A stretch of 64,000 nt of DNA from Lytechinus variegatus (Eukaryota > Echinodermata > Echinoidea > Temnopleuroida > Toxopneustidae). The notes under the pieces are model-generated. The model did no database searches and was not told the DNA's origin. It saw only the letters and a list, made by a program, of their open reading frames with translations. The DNA lies in NCBI RefSeq assembly GCF_018143015.1, contig NC_054743.1:64943244-65007243 (forward strand). The letters run 5' to 3'. A program made the position numbers and the translations under genes. Shown here one piece after another: positions 10,648-20,935 of the stretch (positions are counted from its first letter, which is position 1; the number at the start of each line of letters is the position of its first letter).

Positions 10648-10867
10648 TAGTACTGAGGTTTGTTTCAAATGAAAACTTATGTCATATATTTTCATACTGA
10701 AATGAAGTTAAAATTAAATGAAATCAGACATCCAAATTCAATAAATCATCTAAATTGGAAGTAAAATTATCAATTATAGTGACTGTTTTCTGTGCAACAT
10801 TCGTTATTTCAACCGAATATTAAGTGAATGGACCAATAATCATAAATTTTTATGTACACATTATTAA

Positions 10868-11552
10868 AGGACATAGCGTCTCAGAAATGTTTTGAAACAC
10901 ACGAAGTGTCCGCTGTCTCTTTCAATCAGTCTTTCCAATACGTGGAATTTGCTTAAAAATGGGTAATATGAATATTGATTGGCAGCAATTTTTGATACAT
11001 ATTCAATCGAAATAGGGGTCGACAGGGATGTTCAATATTAAAGGGCATATAGCGTCTCCGAAATTAAATATTTTGAAGCATATGGAACGTCCGCTGCCCC
11101 TTCCAACTCTTGCCAATACATGGAATTTGCTTCAAAATGGGTAATATCGAATGTCAGCAATCTTTCATACATATTTAACCGAAATAGGGGTGGATAATGA
11201 TTATTTATTTACATAATGCAAATAAAAATTGACCAGCAGCGCATGCTGAAAGAGTCAATGTACAAACATTTATGAAGTACGATATAACAATGCAAATTAG
11301 GAGTGGAGAGTGGCATGAAGAACATTGAAGAAAACCAAATATTGTCAGTTATGATGTTTGATTAGTCCCTTATACGCCCCTATACCAGTGATTAAACTGA
11401 ACAAAGCTATTATCGTCTCCAAATTGAATATGTGTCCGCTACCTTTTCCAAGTCCAATACGTGGAATTTGCTTTAAAATGGATAATATCGAATGTCAGCA
11501 ATTTTTTTTAATACATATTCAATCGATATAGGGCCGACAAGGATACCAAAAC
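10868..11552. repeat. Three-copy ~165-bp repeat
   Basis: Copies at 10868-11040, 11041-11200 and 11398-11552 share ATAGCGTCTC, GTCCGCTG(T/C)C, CCAATACGTGGAATTTGCTT, AATGGGTAATAT and ATACATATTCAATCGA. The first two adjoin; the third is displaced by about 200 bp of unrelated sequence. Confidence 0.75.
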
Positions 11553-11929
11553 ACCATACACAGTATATACAATTATCATGATGAAATTATCGCATGAAAC
11601 GGTCGATGATAAATGTAAATCAATGTAAAGTAGCCTATATACTAAACTGAATGTGGCATTGAATACATATGTTCCACTTTTACAACATAATTACTAAGTA
11701 TGTAGAAATAAGACATTTATTGTTAAGCGTATAGCGTTTCAAGATGTATAGCGTTTCAAGATGTAAGTACAAAACAATAAAGTTCATACATGTAGATAAG
11801 AATGAAAGCTATAAAAAAATCCCACAAACATGAAAATTATCATTTAGCTATATATTTTTTTTTCTCGCAATTTTCAATACGAAACACTGTAGTTTATAAT
11901 GAATAATATAATGAAAAAAATAATAATAT

Positions 11930-12125
11930 GTCCACTTATATAGCGCAGTTACTATGTGCATAACTCAACTGCGCTTTGATACTTGGTATCCCCGGCTGTA
12001 GCTTAGTTTAGCTGAGCCGCCATATTAATAGGCACTACAGCGTTCAAGGAATAAATCATACCGGGTACACATTCACCTCACCTGGGTCGAGTGCAGCACA
12101 ATATGGATAAATATCTTGCCGAAGG
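11930..12125 (-). mobile_element. tRNA-derived SINE, 5'-truncated
   Basis: The plus strand shows the tail TATATAGCGCAGTT, then TTCAAGGAATAAATC, CACCTCACCTGGGTCGAGTGCAGCACAAT and AAATATCTTGCCGAAGG. This is the reverse of the body shared with the SINE at 61851. The tRNA-like head is missing. Confidence 0.7.
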
Positions 12126-12916
12126 AAATTACGACATAGTATCAGGAAAATGTAAGGTAGGAATTAGTAAGATAAGACTCATCAAGTTAATGTGTCACAT
12201 TAAGACACTGTAAGATATACAGTTTGAATACAGAAGTATGACAGCTAAATGAATAAAACAAAATCCCACATATCATTTAGATATCGTTTCTTGTCGTCTT
12301 TAAATCTGATATTACATATGTATCAACAAAATTTCCGTCAACTTTTACATTTAATCAAAGGAATGCGTCGTTTTCTATGAATCAAATGTTTTACTTCTTG
12401 CCTAAAGGCGCGAGAACATAATCCAATGAAGCGGAAAATGATAAGGCGGCGAATTCGTGATAATTTTGTTCATTCCGTGGCCGCTGTACAAAATGATGAA
12501 ATTTCAGTGGGAGGGGGGGTCATCGCACTCTTCGGACGATATTTTGATCTGTAGAAGGTCACGCATTCCGTTGACCAGGGTCCGAAATCAAAGAGGAACA
12601 TCATCGCCCTTATGTTGCCCTGCACTCTCCTCCCAAAAAAGAGCGCTTCGCGCGTTTAGCGCGCCCCTTCCAAAACTAATTCATGGCTATAAGCGGTTGA
12701 GATGAACATAATGAAGAGACAAAGGTTTTTGCTAGACAGAACTGATAACCACTTGAAAGCCATGTCTAACCGCTGAAATTAAAATAGAGAAGAAAAAGAA
12801 ACGAGTATCTATGACGTTTTCTATGGGGCGATATGTTTTCTAATGTTTATGTGCAAAAAAAGGTAGATCGATAGACGAAAAAACGACAAAATTGGTCAGG
12901 AATCAGATAGATCATC
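12126..12916. other. TRIM 3' flank
   Basis: This should contain the TRIM 3' UTR. A possible poly(A) signal variant (ATTAAA on minus) is at 12350-12355, about 560 bp after the stop. No other feature recognised. Confidence 0.35.
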
Positions 12917-14776
12917 TCAGGCCGAAACGGTCTTTTTGAAGATGTGCAACTGGTCAGGAGAGCAAAGGCCAAGTTCCCCTGACCTGAACTCCCGAAGATG
13001 GTACCAGGGATGTTGCGGGATCGGAATCGTCTTCTGAACCAATGACCTGATCTGGTGGAGATCCCGTGAGTACTGCTCAATGGAAACAGAGCCATTTGAA
13101 TGATCTACCCAGGCAATGAGAATAGACCCATCCATGCACACGGCAGGGCTCGCATAGCGACCATCTCTGGTCACTCGGTTTTGGATGGTGCTGCTGGTGG
13201 CGTCAAGAACACCAACCGTGAAATCATCGACCATTACCAGGACCCTACCCGAACGCAGAGTGAAGATCTCATGGGGTTCAAATACAAACTGAATGATATT
13301 GACTGGTTTCCCGCCGGTCTGCTTGAACACGTACAACTTCTTCGCTTTCGTGTAACTGCAGAGGATGGTGTTGTTGATGGTGTCAATCTCCAGACCACCA
13401 AACCCACCAGCATCACTGCTAAGACTCTTGAAGGCTATCTCGAGCTTTGCGAAAGTCTTTGAGTAAGTGCTGATAGTATTGTGGATATCTCTGATAACAA
13501 CATTCCCATTGGGGAAAAAGACAACCCGTCTAATCGGGACATCTTTAAGGCCAATGGAATGTGAGCCATTCGGAGATATTAGATAAAGACCACCAAAGCG
13601 GGATCCAGCGGCGATTCTTCCATCGGGCATAGATGTCAAGCAATTGATGCCATCCTTGACAGGAAAGTCGATAGACTTTAAGAAGCTCCATTCAGCTTCT
13701 TCAATCTTGCCTAGATCAAGCTCGTTTTGGCCTGCTTGTTGACAGCGTATGCGCTGAAAAGCCACTTTGTGGCCTTTCTTGGTTGTATCCTTGGGCTTGC
13801 TGTAATCGGGATCACCCTTAGCAAGGATCTTTTCCAGTTCCTGGCAGAGTGTGTCATGGGCAACCAGAGCCTCACCTTCCAGCGGTGCCTTGACGCCATT
13901 CCCAACCAAATTCCCCACGTCCTCAATCTGACCCATCTCTAACTTACTCTCATCTTTCATGACCTGAAGCTCTTTGGTCATTCCATTCAAACGACTCTTG
14001 CATTCCTCGATGAGAACATCCCTCCTCTCTTTCAGTTGCTGAATAGATTCCTCACAGGTCTGGCTAATCTCATCGGCCAGTTGTTCCTGGACGATCTGAA
14101 GCCTTGCTTGTTGCCTCTCAATGAAGCTGATGTATTCATCTACCTTGCTTCTCTTGGCACCCATCTTACTCTGCAACCCATGGATCTTCTCCCTCTGCTG
14201 ATCTTCATGTTCCAGTCCCTCCAGAATGTTGTGGCCAGACTTGGTGTGTTCCATCATCCCGCATCGGAAGCAGACATACTTCTTACACTCGACACAGAAG
14301 CACTCCTCGACCTCCGACCGATGCTTCTTGCATTTGCGACGCTGCTTCGTCACGACCTTGCCGGAGATGATGTCTTCGACCTTAACCACGTCATGTCCGG
14401 CGAACTTGTCCCACTTGGCATGGGTCTTGTAGCAATCGACGCACATGAAGTCATCGCACTCTTGGCAGTAGGTAGCAGCCAATGCCTTGTCTTTGCAGAC
14501 GGTGCATAGCTGACTTTGATTCTTGACATCATCCACCATGCCCTGGATAGGAATATTGACCTGAAGGTTGCCGACGTCGCCCCTGGGGACAGCGGTGTCC
14601 TTACGGCAAACTGGGCAGGACAACTTAACGCGGTGTTGCTGAGACGTGAAAAGCCGAGACAGACATTCCTTGCAGTAGGTATGAGAGCAGGAAAGTAACT
14701 TCGGTTCCTTGTACACATTGAGGCATATTGGACATTGAAGATTTTGTGAAAGCAAGTCGTTGATTCGAGTCGCCAT
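12917..14776 (-). CDS. RING/B-box/coiled-coil TRIM protein with C-terminal beta-propeller-like region, probable E3 ubiquitin ligase
   Basis: A single uninterrupted coding exon of 619 residues. The C3HC4 RING has zinc ligands C15, C18, C30, H32, C35, C38, C54 and C57. B-box 1 is at about 91-128 (C91, C94, C104, C107, C112, C115, H119, H128). B-box 2 is at about 149-182 (C149, H152, C161, C164, C169, C172, H177, H182). A Lys/Glu-rich coiled coil spans about 190-300. The last ~240 residues (INCLTSMPDGRIAAGSRFGG onward) look like the repeated blades of an NHL-type propeller, as in the TRIM2/3/56/71 group, and there is no SPRY domain. All zinc ligands are present, so ligase activity is likely. The family acts in ubiquitin signalling and often in innate immunity, and is much expanded in echinoderms. 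The substrate and exact orthologue cannot be named. The start is the first ATG, 13 bp after a splice acceptor. Confidence 0.97.
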   Translation of the reverse strand: MATRINDLLSQNLQCPICLNVYKEPKLLSCSHTYCKECLSRLFTSQQHRVKLSCPVCRKDTAVPRGDVGNLQVNIPIQGMVDDVKNQSQLCTVCKDKALAATYCQECDDFMCVDCYKTHAKWDKFAGHDVVKVEDIISGKVVTKQRRKCKKHRSEVEECFCVECKKYVCFRCGMMEHTKSGHNILEGLEHEDQQREKIHGLQSKMGAKRSKVDEYISFIERQQARLQIVQEQLADEISQTCEESIQQLKERRDVLIEECKSRLNGMTKELQVMKDESKLEMGQIEDVGNLVGNGVKAPLEGEALVAHDTLCQELEKILAKGDPDYSKPKDTTKKGHKVAFQRIRCQQAGQNELDLGKIEEAEWSFLKSIDFPVKDGINCLTSMPDGRIAAGSRFGGLYLISPNGSHSIGLKDVPIRRVVFFPNGNVVIRDIHNTISTYSKTFAKLEIAFKSLSSDAGGFGGLEIDTINNTILCSYTKAKKLYVFKQTGGKPVNIIQFVFEPHEIFTLRSGRVLVMVDDFTVGVLDATSSTIQNRVTRDGRYASPAVCMDGSILIAWVDHSNGSVSIEQYSRDLHQIRSLVQKTIPIPQHPWYHLREFRSGELGLCSPDQLHIFKKTVSA

Positions 14777-14789
14777 TCTGACGTTTCAC
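14777..14789 (-). promoter_or_regulatory. 5' UTR part of the TRIM coding exon, with splice acceptor
   Basis: The minus strand reads CTACCTTCTGCAG|GTGAAACGTCAGAATGG. A good pyrimidine-rich acceptor ends 13 bp before the ATG, so a non-coding exon should lie upstream. This is a common layout for TRIM genes with an intronless coding region. Confidence 0.6.
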
Positions 14790-14882
14790 CTGCAGAAGGT
14801 AGAGAAGATATGATAGACTGTCAAGAAAATATTCTATTTCATTATGAACCTCTTAAACGTTCTACATGTATGAACTATTTAA

Positions 14883-15405
14883 AGGGGTGGTTCAGGCTGA
14901 AAATATTTATATCTTAATACACAGAGTAGAATTCACTGAGCAAAACGCTGAAAATTTCATCAAATCGCTGAAAATTTCATCAAATCGGATAACAAATGAT
15001 AAAGTTATTGAAGTTTAAAGTGTAGCAATATTTTGTGAAAACAGTCGTCATGAATATTCATTAGGCAAGCTGATGATGTCACATCTCCACTTTCCATTTT
15101 CTTATGTTATTAACATAAAATCATATTTTTTTCATTATTTCATACTTGTGTGAATAATATATCTCCCTTATAATGAAATAAGTTGCAGCAATAAATATCT
15201 AATGCGCTAAATCAGTTGTCAATCCAATTTTTCTAGTTCTTGGAGGAAAAAAATGAATAAACCTAATTTCATATAATAAAATACAAAAGAACAAGTGGAG
15301 ATGTGACATCATCAGCCCACCTAATGAATATACATGACGACTATTTTTACAAAATATTACTAAACTTTAAAATTCAATAACTTTGCTATTTGTTTTCCGT
15401 TTTTG
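14883..15405. mobile_element. TTAA-flanked MITE, 'AGGGGTGGTTCAGGCTG' family, copy 1
   Basis: The left end AGGGGTGGTTCAGGCTGAAA follows TTAA. Inner parts (GAAAATTTCATCAAATCG, AAAGTTATTGAAGTTTAAAG) return inverted near the right (CTTTAAAATTCAATAACTTT). The right terminus is lost at the (TA)n tract. It is related to 16561-17210. Confidence 0.75.
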
Positions 15406-15408
15406 ACG

Positions 15409-15439
15409 ATATATATATATATATATATATACATATATA
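15409..15439. repeat. (TA)n microsatellite
   Basis: About 30 bp of AT alternation ending in ACATATATAA. Confidence 0.9.
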
Positions 15440-15644
15440 ATTACATAAGAGCATAGTAATGAAGTATTGAGGAGACACAATTTGTGGAGTTTACATTCCA
15501 TATAGGGGAAGATGCTGGCATAAGACGCCATAAAATCAAGCATGTAAAAATCATAACTATGAAATTTCACCTTAATATACACTCGACTTGTTTCTCGTCT
15601 TTTGGGTTTTATTCATTCCAGGATCCGATGACAGGGGTAATGAT

Positions 15645-15900
15645 AATAAAGGGCGGATCCAGGATTTTCCGAAGAGGGGGGGGGGGGGCACATCTTCTCG
15701 ATGAAAATTTAACAAGGGAAAGAAAAGATGTTCACCTACAATTGAAGGTCATTTTGTCTGCGGAAAATTTGACAAGCAAAAAAAGGAAGATAATTTTTCA
15801 CCTAATATTGAAGGTCATTTCATCCGCGGAAAATTTGATGAGCCCAAAAAATAATTGAATAAAAAAGGTCCTCACTTTCAAGGGGGGGGGGGGACGGGCC
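15645..15900. repeat. Poly-G bounded repeat debris
   Basis: GGCGGATCCAGGATTTTCC and a G tract at the left, a G tract and GACGGGCCGC at the right, with a repeated inner phrase (GAAAATTTGACAAGC; TTCACCTA..ATTGAAGGTCATTT). It resembles the debris at 44663-45003 and is probably a decayed hAT-like MITE. Confidence 0.5.
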
Positions 15901-16020
15901 GCACATGATAATTACAATGTAAAGCGCTTAGAAACAAAGTGTAATAAGCACGATGGAACGTAACTATCATTGTTATTATTATTATCATGATGATTATCAT
16001 TATTATTATCACCATCATCA
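15893..16020 (+). mobile_element. SINE 3'-end fragment
   Basis: AATGTAAAGCGCTTAGAAAC, ATAAGCACGATGGAACGTAA and a (TTATTA)n tail match the type of tail that ends the other SINEs here. Confidence 0.5.
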
Positions 16021-16098
16021 TTCAAACTCAATGTGTAACTTAAGGTCAAATCCATCACCTTTCTTTCAAGACCCAAGATTCAAAGATCCGCCTATTTT

Positions 16099-16555
16099 GA
16101 TCTGAAGTCGGGTTTAATTTAAGCTGCAGATTCAAAGTTTTGGTTTAACTATGGAGAGCCAATCGTGCACTCTAAAAACAAATCAGTCAAAAATGACTAG
16201 TTAATACTTAGGGTCAGCTGGGTGCAACTGTTATTCTAGTCATATTTGACTATTTTCTAGTCATATTGTACTAGAAAAGAGTTATTTCTGACTAGAATAT
16301 ATGTCAGAAATATGAATATCAGTGATTGCCATATCAGTTGCTCCCAGCTGACTATACTGGTCTAGTCAATTTGACTGATTTGTTTTAAGAGTGTGACATA
16401 ACTCCCTAACCTGCTAAGAGTAGAGATGTATTCCAGCCAAAGATTCCAGCTCATTTGACTCTCAATGCATTTTCAATTGCCGAGGAAGTATGGGTAAGAT
16501 AATTGTCTTCACCATTGACAATTGAAGCGTTGTAAAGAGCAATTAAGGTAAACAT
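16099..16555. mobile_element. 'GGCCCGTATTCTGAT' MITE, copy 1, interrupted
   Basis: GGTTTAATTTAAGCTGCAG, GGTTTAACTATGGAGAGCCA, CAGCTCATTTGACTCTCAA and GATAATTGTCTTCACCATTG align in order with 57601-57911. A CACTA-like MITE (16168-16393) splits it, and its right end is cut where the next TTAA element begins. Confidence 0.7.
16168..16393. mobile_element. CACTA-like MITE nested in the previous element
   Basis: The ends CACTCTAAAAACAAATCAGT and ACTGATTTGTTTTAAGAGTG are inverted repeats. A 2-bp TG duplication flanks it, and removing the insert restores the host-element alignment (CCAATCGTGACATAACT against CCAATTATCACATAAAT). It also has internal inverted AGTCA/TGACT motifs. Confidence 0.8.
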
Positions 16556-16560
16556 ATTAA

Positions 16561-17210
16561 ATGGATGGTCCAGGCTAGAGATATTTATATCTGAATAAAA
16601 AGAGTAAAATTCATATAGCCAAATGCTGAAAATTTGATCGAAATCAGACGAAGATTCTGCTAGGATCGAAAGCTTAGGCCCCTTTTGACTCTCTCTCTCT
16701 CTCTCACTCTCTCTCTAACAAATAACGAAGTTAGTACATTTTTAAAGATTTGCATTATCCCGGTGAAACAGATCTAGGCATGTCTTTATAAATATTTATT
16801 AGGTGGGCTGATGATGATTGTCAACCCCCACTTGTCCTTTTGTATTATTATGAAATTAAGTTTATTCAAAATTGTTCTACCAAGAACTAAAACAATTGGA
16901 TTGACAAATTACTGATTAAGTGCATAAGTTATCTATTGCCTCAACTTATTTCATTATAATGGAGACACATCATTTACACATGTATGAATAAATGAAACAT
17001 TTATGATTTCATCTAATAAAATAACAAAAAGGAAAGTGGGGATGTGACATCATCAGTCAATGAATATTCATGACGATGTGCATATAACTGTTTTCACAAA
17101 ATATTGATAAACTTTAAAAGTCAATAACTTTGTTATCTGATTTTGATGAAATTTTCAGCATTTTGCTCTGTGAATTTCACCCTATTTATTTTTTCAGCCC
17201 GGAAAATCCC
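16561..17210. mobile_element. TTAA-flanked MITE, 'GGTCCAGGCT' family, copy 2
   Basis: TTAA lies at 16557-16560 and 17211-17214. The ends are ATGGATGGTCCAGGCT and, inverted, GGGATTTTCCGGGCTGAAA. The inner GAAAATTTGATCGAAATCAG reappears inverted as CTGATTTTGATGAAATTTTC. A (CT)n tract at 16687-16717 lies inside. No coding capacity. Confidence 0.85.
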
Positions 17211-17214
17211 TTAA

Positions 17215-17638
17215 GAAACATAACTGTAGTCAATATTTTGACACTTGACACAATATTAGCACTGTTATAGACCCGAATCAAGTTCAGAATACTGACCAAG
17301 ATGTGTATCAAAACATTATGATCACAGCTTGACAGCTGAATTTGAAATTCACAAAACAAAAAAATACATATCAATGAATGAATAAGCAAAGTTACAAATA
17401 ATGAAAACAATTGCATATCACAGATAAAATATTAAATATTTACATGTATGTTATAATTGACGCTGATTGTGACATTGGTTCTGGACAGTTATTTGGGAAA
17501 TTATGTTTCAGAATATTCATTCAGAACTGAATTAAGTTAAGAATGCTTCAGTGTATGAGACAAAATAAAAGTACATACCCAGTGATCAAATTAATGATCA
17601 TTCGTCATGACATAATCATAATTATTAATAATAATAAT
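17215..17638. other. Intergenic, unassigned
   Basis: AT-rich, nothing recognised. Confidence 0.5.
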
Positions 17639-17980
17639 AATAGCCAATTTTTATAAAGCGCTTTTCCCAGAGTGGCCCAAAGCGCGTTACAGCATATTAT
17701 TACCCCGGTCATTGGATTCATTTCCATCAAGCACGAAACATGCACAATTTCCACTCCCTGGGGAGCATTCCTTGCATCCATCGCAGCCACATTATGGCGC
17801 TGGCAAAATCAAACATACAATATCTTTCGCATCCTACCGGGTACCCATTTAGCACCTGGGTCGAGAGTGGCAAAGTGTAGATTAACGCCTCGCCAAAGGA
17901 CGCTAGACCGCGGTGGGATTCGAACACACGACCCTCCGTTTACAAGGCGAGAGTCAGAACCACTACACCACGGCTCTTCC
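17639..17980 (-). mobile_element. tRNA-derived SINE, near full length
   Basis: Read on the minus strand: A-box GTGGTGTAGTGGTTCTGACT, B-box GTGTTCGAATCCCACCG, then GGCGAGGCGTTAATCT, CTCGACCCAGGTGC, GGGTACCCGGTAGGATGCG, an extra ~130-bp middle part and the 3' tail AAAGCGCTTTATAAAAATTG plus (TTA)n. It is the best-preserved tRNA-like promoter in the window. Confidence 0.88.
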
Positions 17981-18244
17981 AATTATTGATGAAACAATAA
18001 TGATATATGCACAAGTCCCTCGAAATTTCAATCAGTTCCTTGAAAAAAGTCATGAAAATGCATTGATCAGCACAGTCTAAATTGTCAGGTTAAGTATGTG
18101 TTGGTTTGCTTAGAGGCGCTGTCATTATTTTGTGACTGAAAATGTGTAATTATACTAACTATATGAATGTCAACTTGTCAGTGATGACGAAAATTTCATC
18201 AAATGATTCACTGAAGTCTATACTAATTATTTAAAAATCCAAGA

Positions 18245-18670
18245 TAATTATCATGGGTAAATTGTCAATTCGTCTACTGCGAAGTCGTCCTCTCACCAAA
18301 TGGTCTATACATTCATTAAGTCTAATGGCTATGTCATTCCGCCCATCAACATTTTGTCTATCAACCATTTGGTCCAATCATCACTTTGTCTAATCACCAG
18401 TTCGTCTATGACCATTTCGTCTCATAACCAGTTGGTATATAATATCCATTTTATTTTCATTCATTTCGCCAAATCAACACTTAATTAGTCCACTTAGCCC
18501 AAATGGTTATGGACTAAATTGCTATTTGACCAATTGGTTATGACACAAAACGGTGGGTGGACGAAATGGCAATTAGAACATGTGGATAGTGGACGAACTG
18601 ATATGGTATAGACCAAATGATAGCAGACGAGTTGGTAATTTGACAAATTGGCGTTGCAAGACCAAATGAA
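18245..18670. repeat. Degenerate (NACCATTTGGTCTAT)-type array
   Basis: Many variants of a ~15-bp word (ACCATTTGGTC, ACCAGTTCGTCTA, ACCATTTCGTCTC) run on the left half and as reverse complements on the right half (GACGAAATGGCAATT, GACCAAATGATAG, GACGAGTTGGTAA). The array is therefore a large imperfect inverted repeat. Confidence 0.75.
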
Positions 18671-18912
18671 AATAAATCTCATCATCAAATATAGGGGTCT
18701 ATATATTGTTTTCCTCATATTGTTTGTTCTTTTCACATTTTCCTTTAATTCCCGTAATAATCAAATAACTTGCTTTCTAAATCCCTTTTAAAAATTGCTC
18801 ACATACGTTCATAATAATTTGTTCCACCCATTGCCATGACGAACATGAATTTAGATCAAAACAAAAAATCAAGAAAACCTAAATCAGATCATTCGCGAGA
18901 TTACACACTTAC

Positions 18913-19080
18913 CAGAGATGACCGGATTCTGATTGCTGCTGATTTACATCTAAATTTCAGAATTCAAGTTGCTTTTTCGAGAAAAAATCGAGAGATCTTC
19001 AAGATTTTAATCATGGGTGATGTTCAGACCATCCATCAGTCACAACGAAATAAAATGGCGGAGACGAGACGAGTAATGTC
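18913..19080 (-). promoter_or_regulatory. Candidate non-coding first exon of the TRIM gene
   Basis: The minus strand carries a CG-containing start-like stretch (CGTCTCCGCCATTTTATTTC) and ends at a strong donor, CATCTCTG|GTAAGTGTG, at 18913. It is the best donor I noticed upstream of the TRIM acceptor at 14789, about 4.1 kb away. The link is inference; a non-coding exon gives no phase to test. Confidence 0.3.
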
Positions 19081-19267
19081 GTGCTAGAAATAGATTTTTT
19101 TTTCTTATAATCATTAAAGCCTGGGTTTTTCCACCAATGACGTATTTTTCGCCATCTAATCTAAGCGTCATCCTCCAAATATAGGAATGGAAGGAGCACG
19201 TACTCACAGATTAAAGCGATACCAAAGGAGTATAGTATCATGGACCTATCACAAAAAGGGTATGATC

Positions 19268-20927
19268 CACTGGCGTAAATCCCGGGGGGATGGGGGGGAT
19301 ATATCCCCCACTTTTCGAGGAGGGGGGGGTGGCCTGTACAAACATCCCCCCACTTTTTACGAAAGAAATGAAAAAAAATCACAAGAGATAGTTGCTTTAT
19401 TGGTAAAAATTCTTCCTAAAATACCGCTTAACAAATAAAACAATATTATTGAATCATAAAATGCAAATAAAGAGCCAGTTCACCATTTCCAAACGAAATA
19501 CTTATTGAAGAGAAACCCTCGTTTCTTCCAATTCATCAATGTTGGGGTCTTTGGGAAGGGATTAAGATAGAAAGTCATTTTTTTTAATGTAATCTCTAAT
19601 AAAACCATTGAACCATCATGGGGTAAGAAAAATAATAATATTGGAGGGGTATTTGCCATATGGACATACAGTGGCGTAACTACGGGGGGCACATACCCCC
19701 CCCCGCTCTCCATCGGCTGAACAAAAAAAGGGGAAAGGAGAAAAGAGGGAGAAAGGAAGAGAAACGTAGTGGGAAAGAAGAAAATATTATTCATTATAAT
19801 GTTATGTTATATTATAATTATGTTATGTTACATTACATAAGAAACATTTTTATCATAACTTTATGAAACATAATTTGCCCAGGGCCTACGTCTTCATTGT
19901 TCCTGGTGCTCGCATTGTCTGTTTAACGAGATATATAATCCTGAAGTACTAAAACATCCCGTTTTCAAGTCAATATAAACCAAATATATTTCCTAGCACT
20001 TGAGTTATCATTGTTTTATGTAGTGACATATGCTTCTTTTACATGACTCAAAAAGTGATTGCCCCATGTTAAGGTCTTCGTATATATGAAACATTTCCTG
20101 TCCGTGATTACGTTCGCATTAGTGGATTGGTGAGATATGTCTGCTCTTCATGAATTCCTAAAATCAGTCCTTAAAATGTCCCTTCTTCTGATCTGAATAT
20201 CAAAAATTTTCAGCTCGCGCTTCGCGCTCGCATCATTTGACTAATGAAATACGTATGGTCCCAGTTACTTCCTACAAAGAAACCTTAGAATGCCCCACTT
20301 CAGGTCTAAATTTTCAGCTCGCGCTTCGCGCTCGCAATATTTGATTAGTGAGATGCGTATGATAATCATGATTGCAATGACTACAAAAAGTGTTTCATGT
20401 GTTCAGATGTAATTCTAATAAAATCAGCAAGCGCTTGGCACTCGCATTAGATGACTATGGTGAGATATGAATACTCTTAATGGATTCCTAAAGTATATTC
20501 CTTAAAATATCGCTGTTGGGGTCAAAATATGCGAAAATTTTAGCTCGCGCTTCGCGCTCGCTTTATCTAGCAAGACAGGTACCTATCGTGATTACAAAAA
20601 TTTGATTATAATGTCCCTTTTTAGGTGTGAAAATAAAAAAAATCAGCTCGCGCTTCGCGCTCGCATTATTTGATCAGTGAGATACATATCCGTTTAATGA
20701 CATTGTCCTTAAAATTTCTCAATCAGTATAACTGTCAAATGAGCGCCCTTCGCGCGCTAACTCAGTGATTCAAAAATTTTGCTGGTGCCCCCACAATGCC
20801 GTGACCCACGGTACACCACTGTGGACATATCAATGACAATTCCTTGCATATCTTAATACATGATTGCAAAAAAATGCCAAAATATTTCAGTCATCCCCCC
20901 ACCCATCAACACGGATTTACGCCAGTG
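19268..20927. mobile_element. hAT element, outer, containing a second hAT
   Basis: The ends CACTGGCGTAAATCCCGGG and ACGGATTTACGCCAGTG are inverted. A perfect 8-bp duplication GTATGATC flanks it (19260-19267, 20928-20935). Without the nested insert the element is about 500 bp and non-autonomous. Confidence 0.92.
19669..20821. mobile_element. hAT element nested in the outer hAT
   Basis: The ends CAGTGGCGTAACTACGGGG and CCCACGGTACACCACTG are imperfect inverted repeats. A perfect 8-bp duplication TGGACATA lies at 19661-19668 and 20822-20829. It carries a ~105-bp tandem array built around GCTCGCGCTTCGCGCTCGC at 20213, 20317, 20543 and 20646, with a decayed copy near 20430. No transposase is visible. 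Confidence 0.92.
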
Positions 20928-20935
20928 GTATGATC

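Noticed and set aside
13100-14509. Several plus-strand open frames of 60-157 codons
   Set aside because: They lie opposite the TRIM coding exon and mirror its codon structure; the minus-strand product is unambiguous.
18836-19087. 83-codon plus-strand frame
   Set aside because: Composition unremarkable and no family match; the opposite strand has a better explanation as a 5' non-coding exon with a strong donor.
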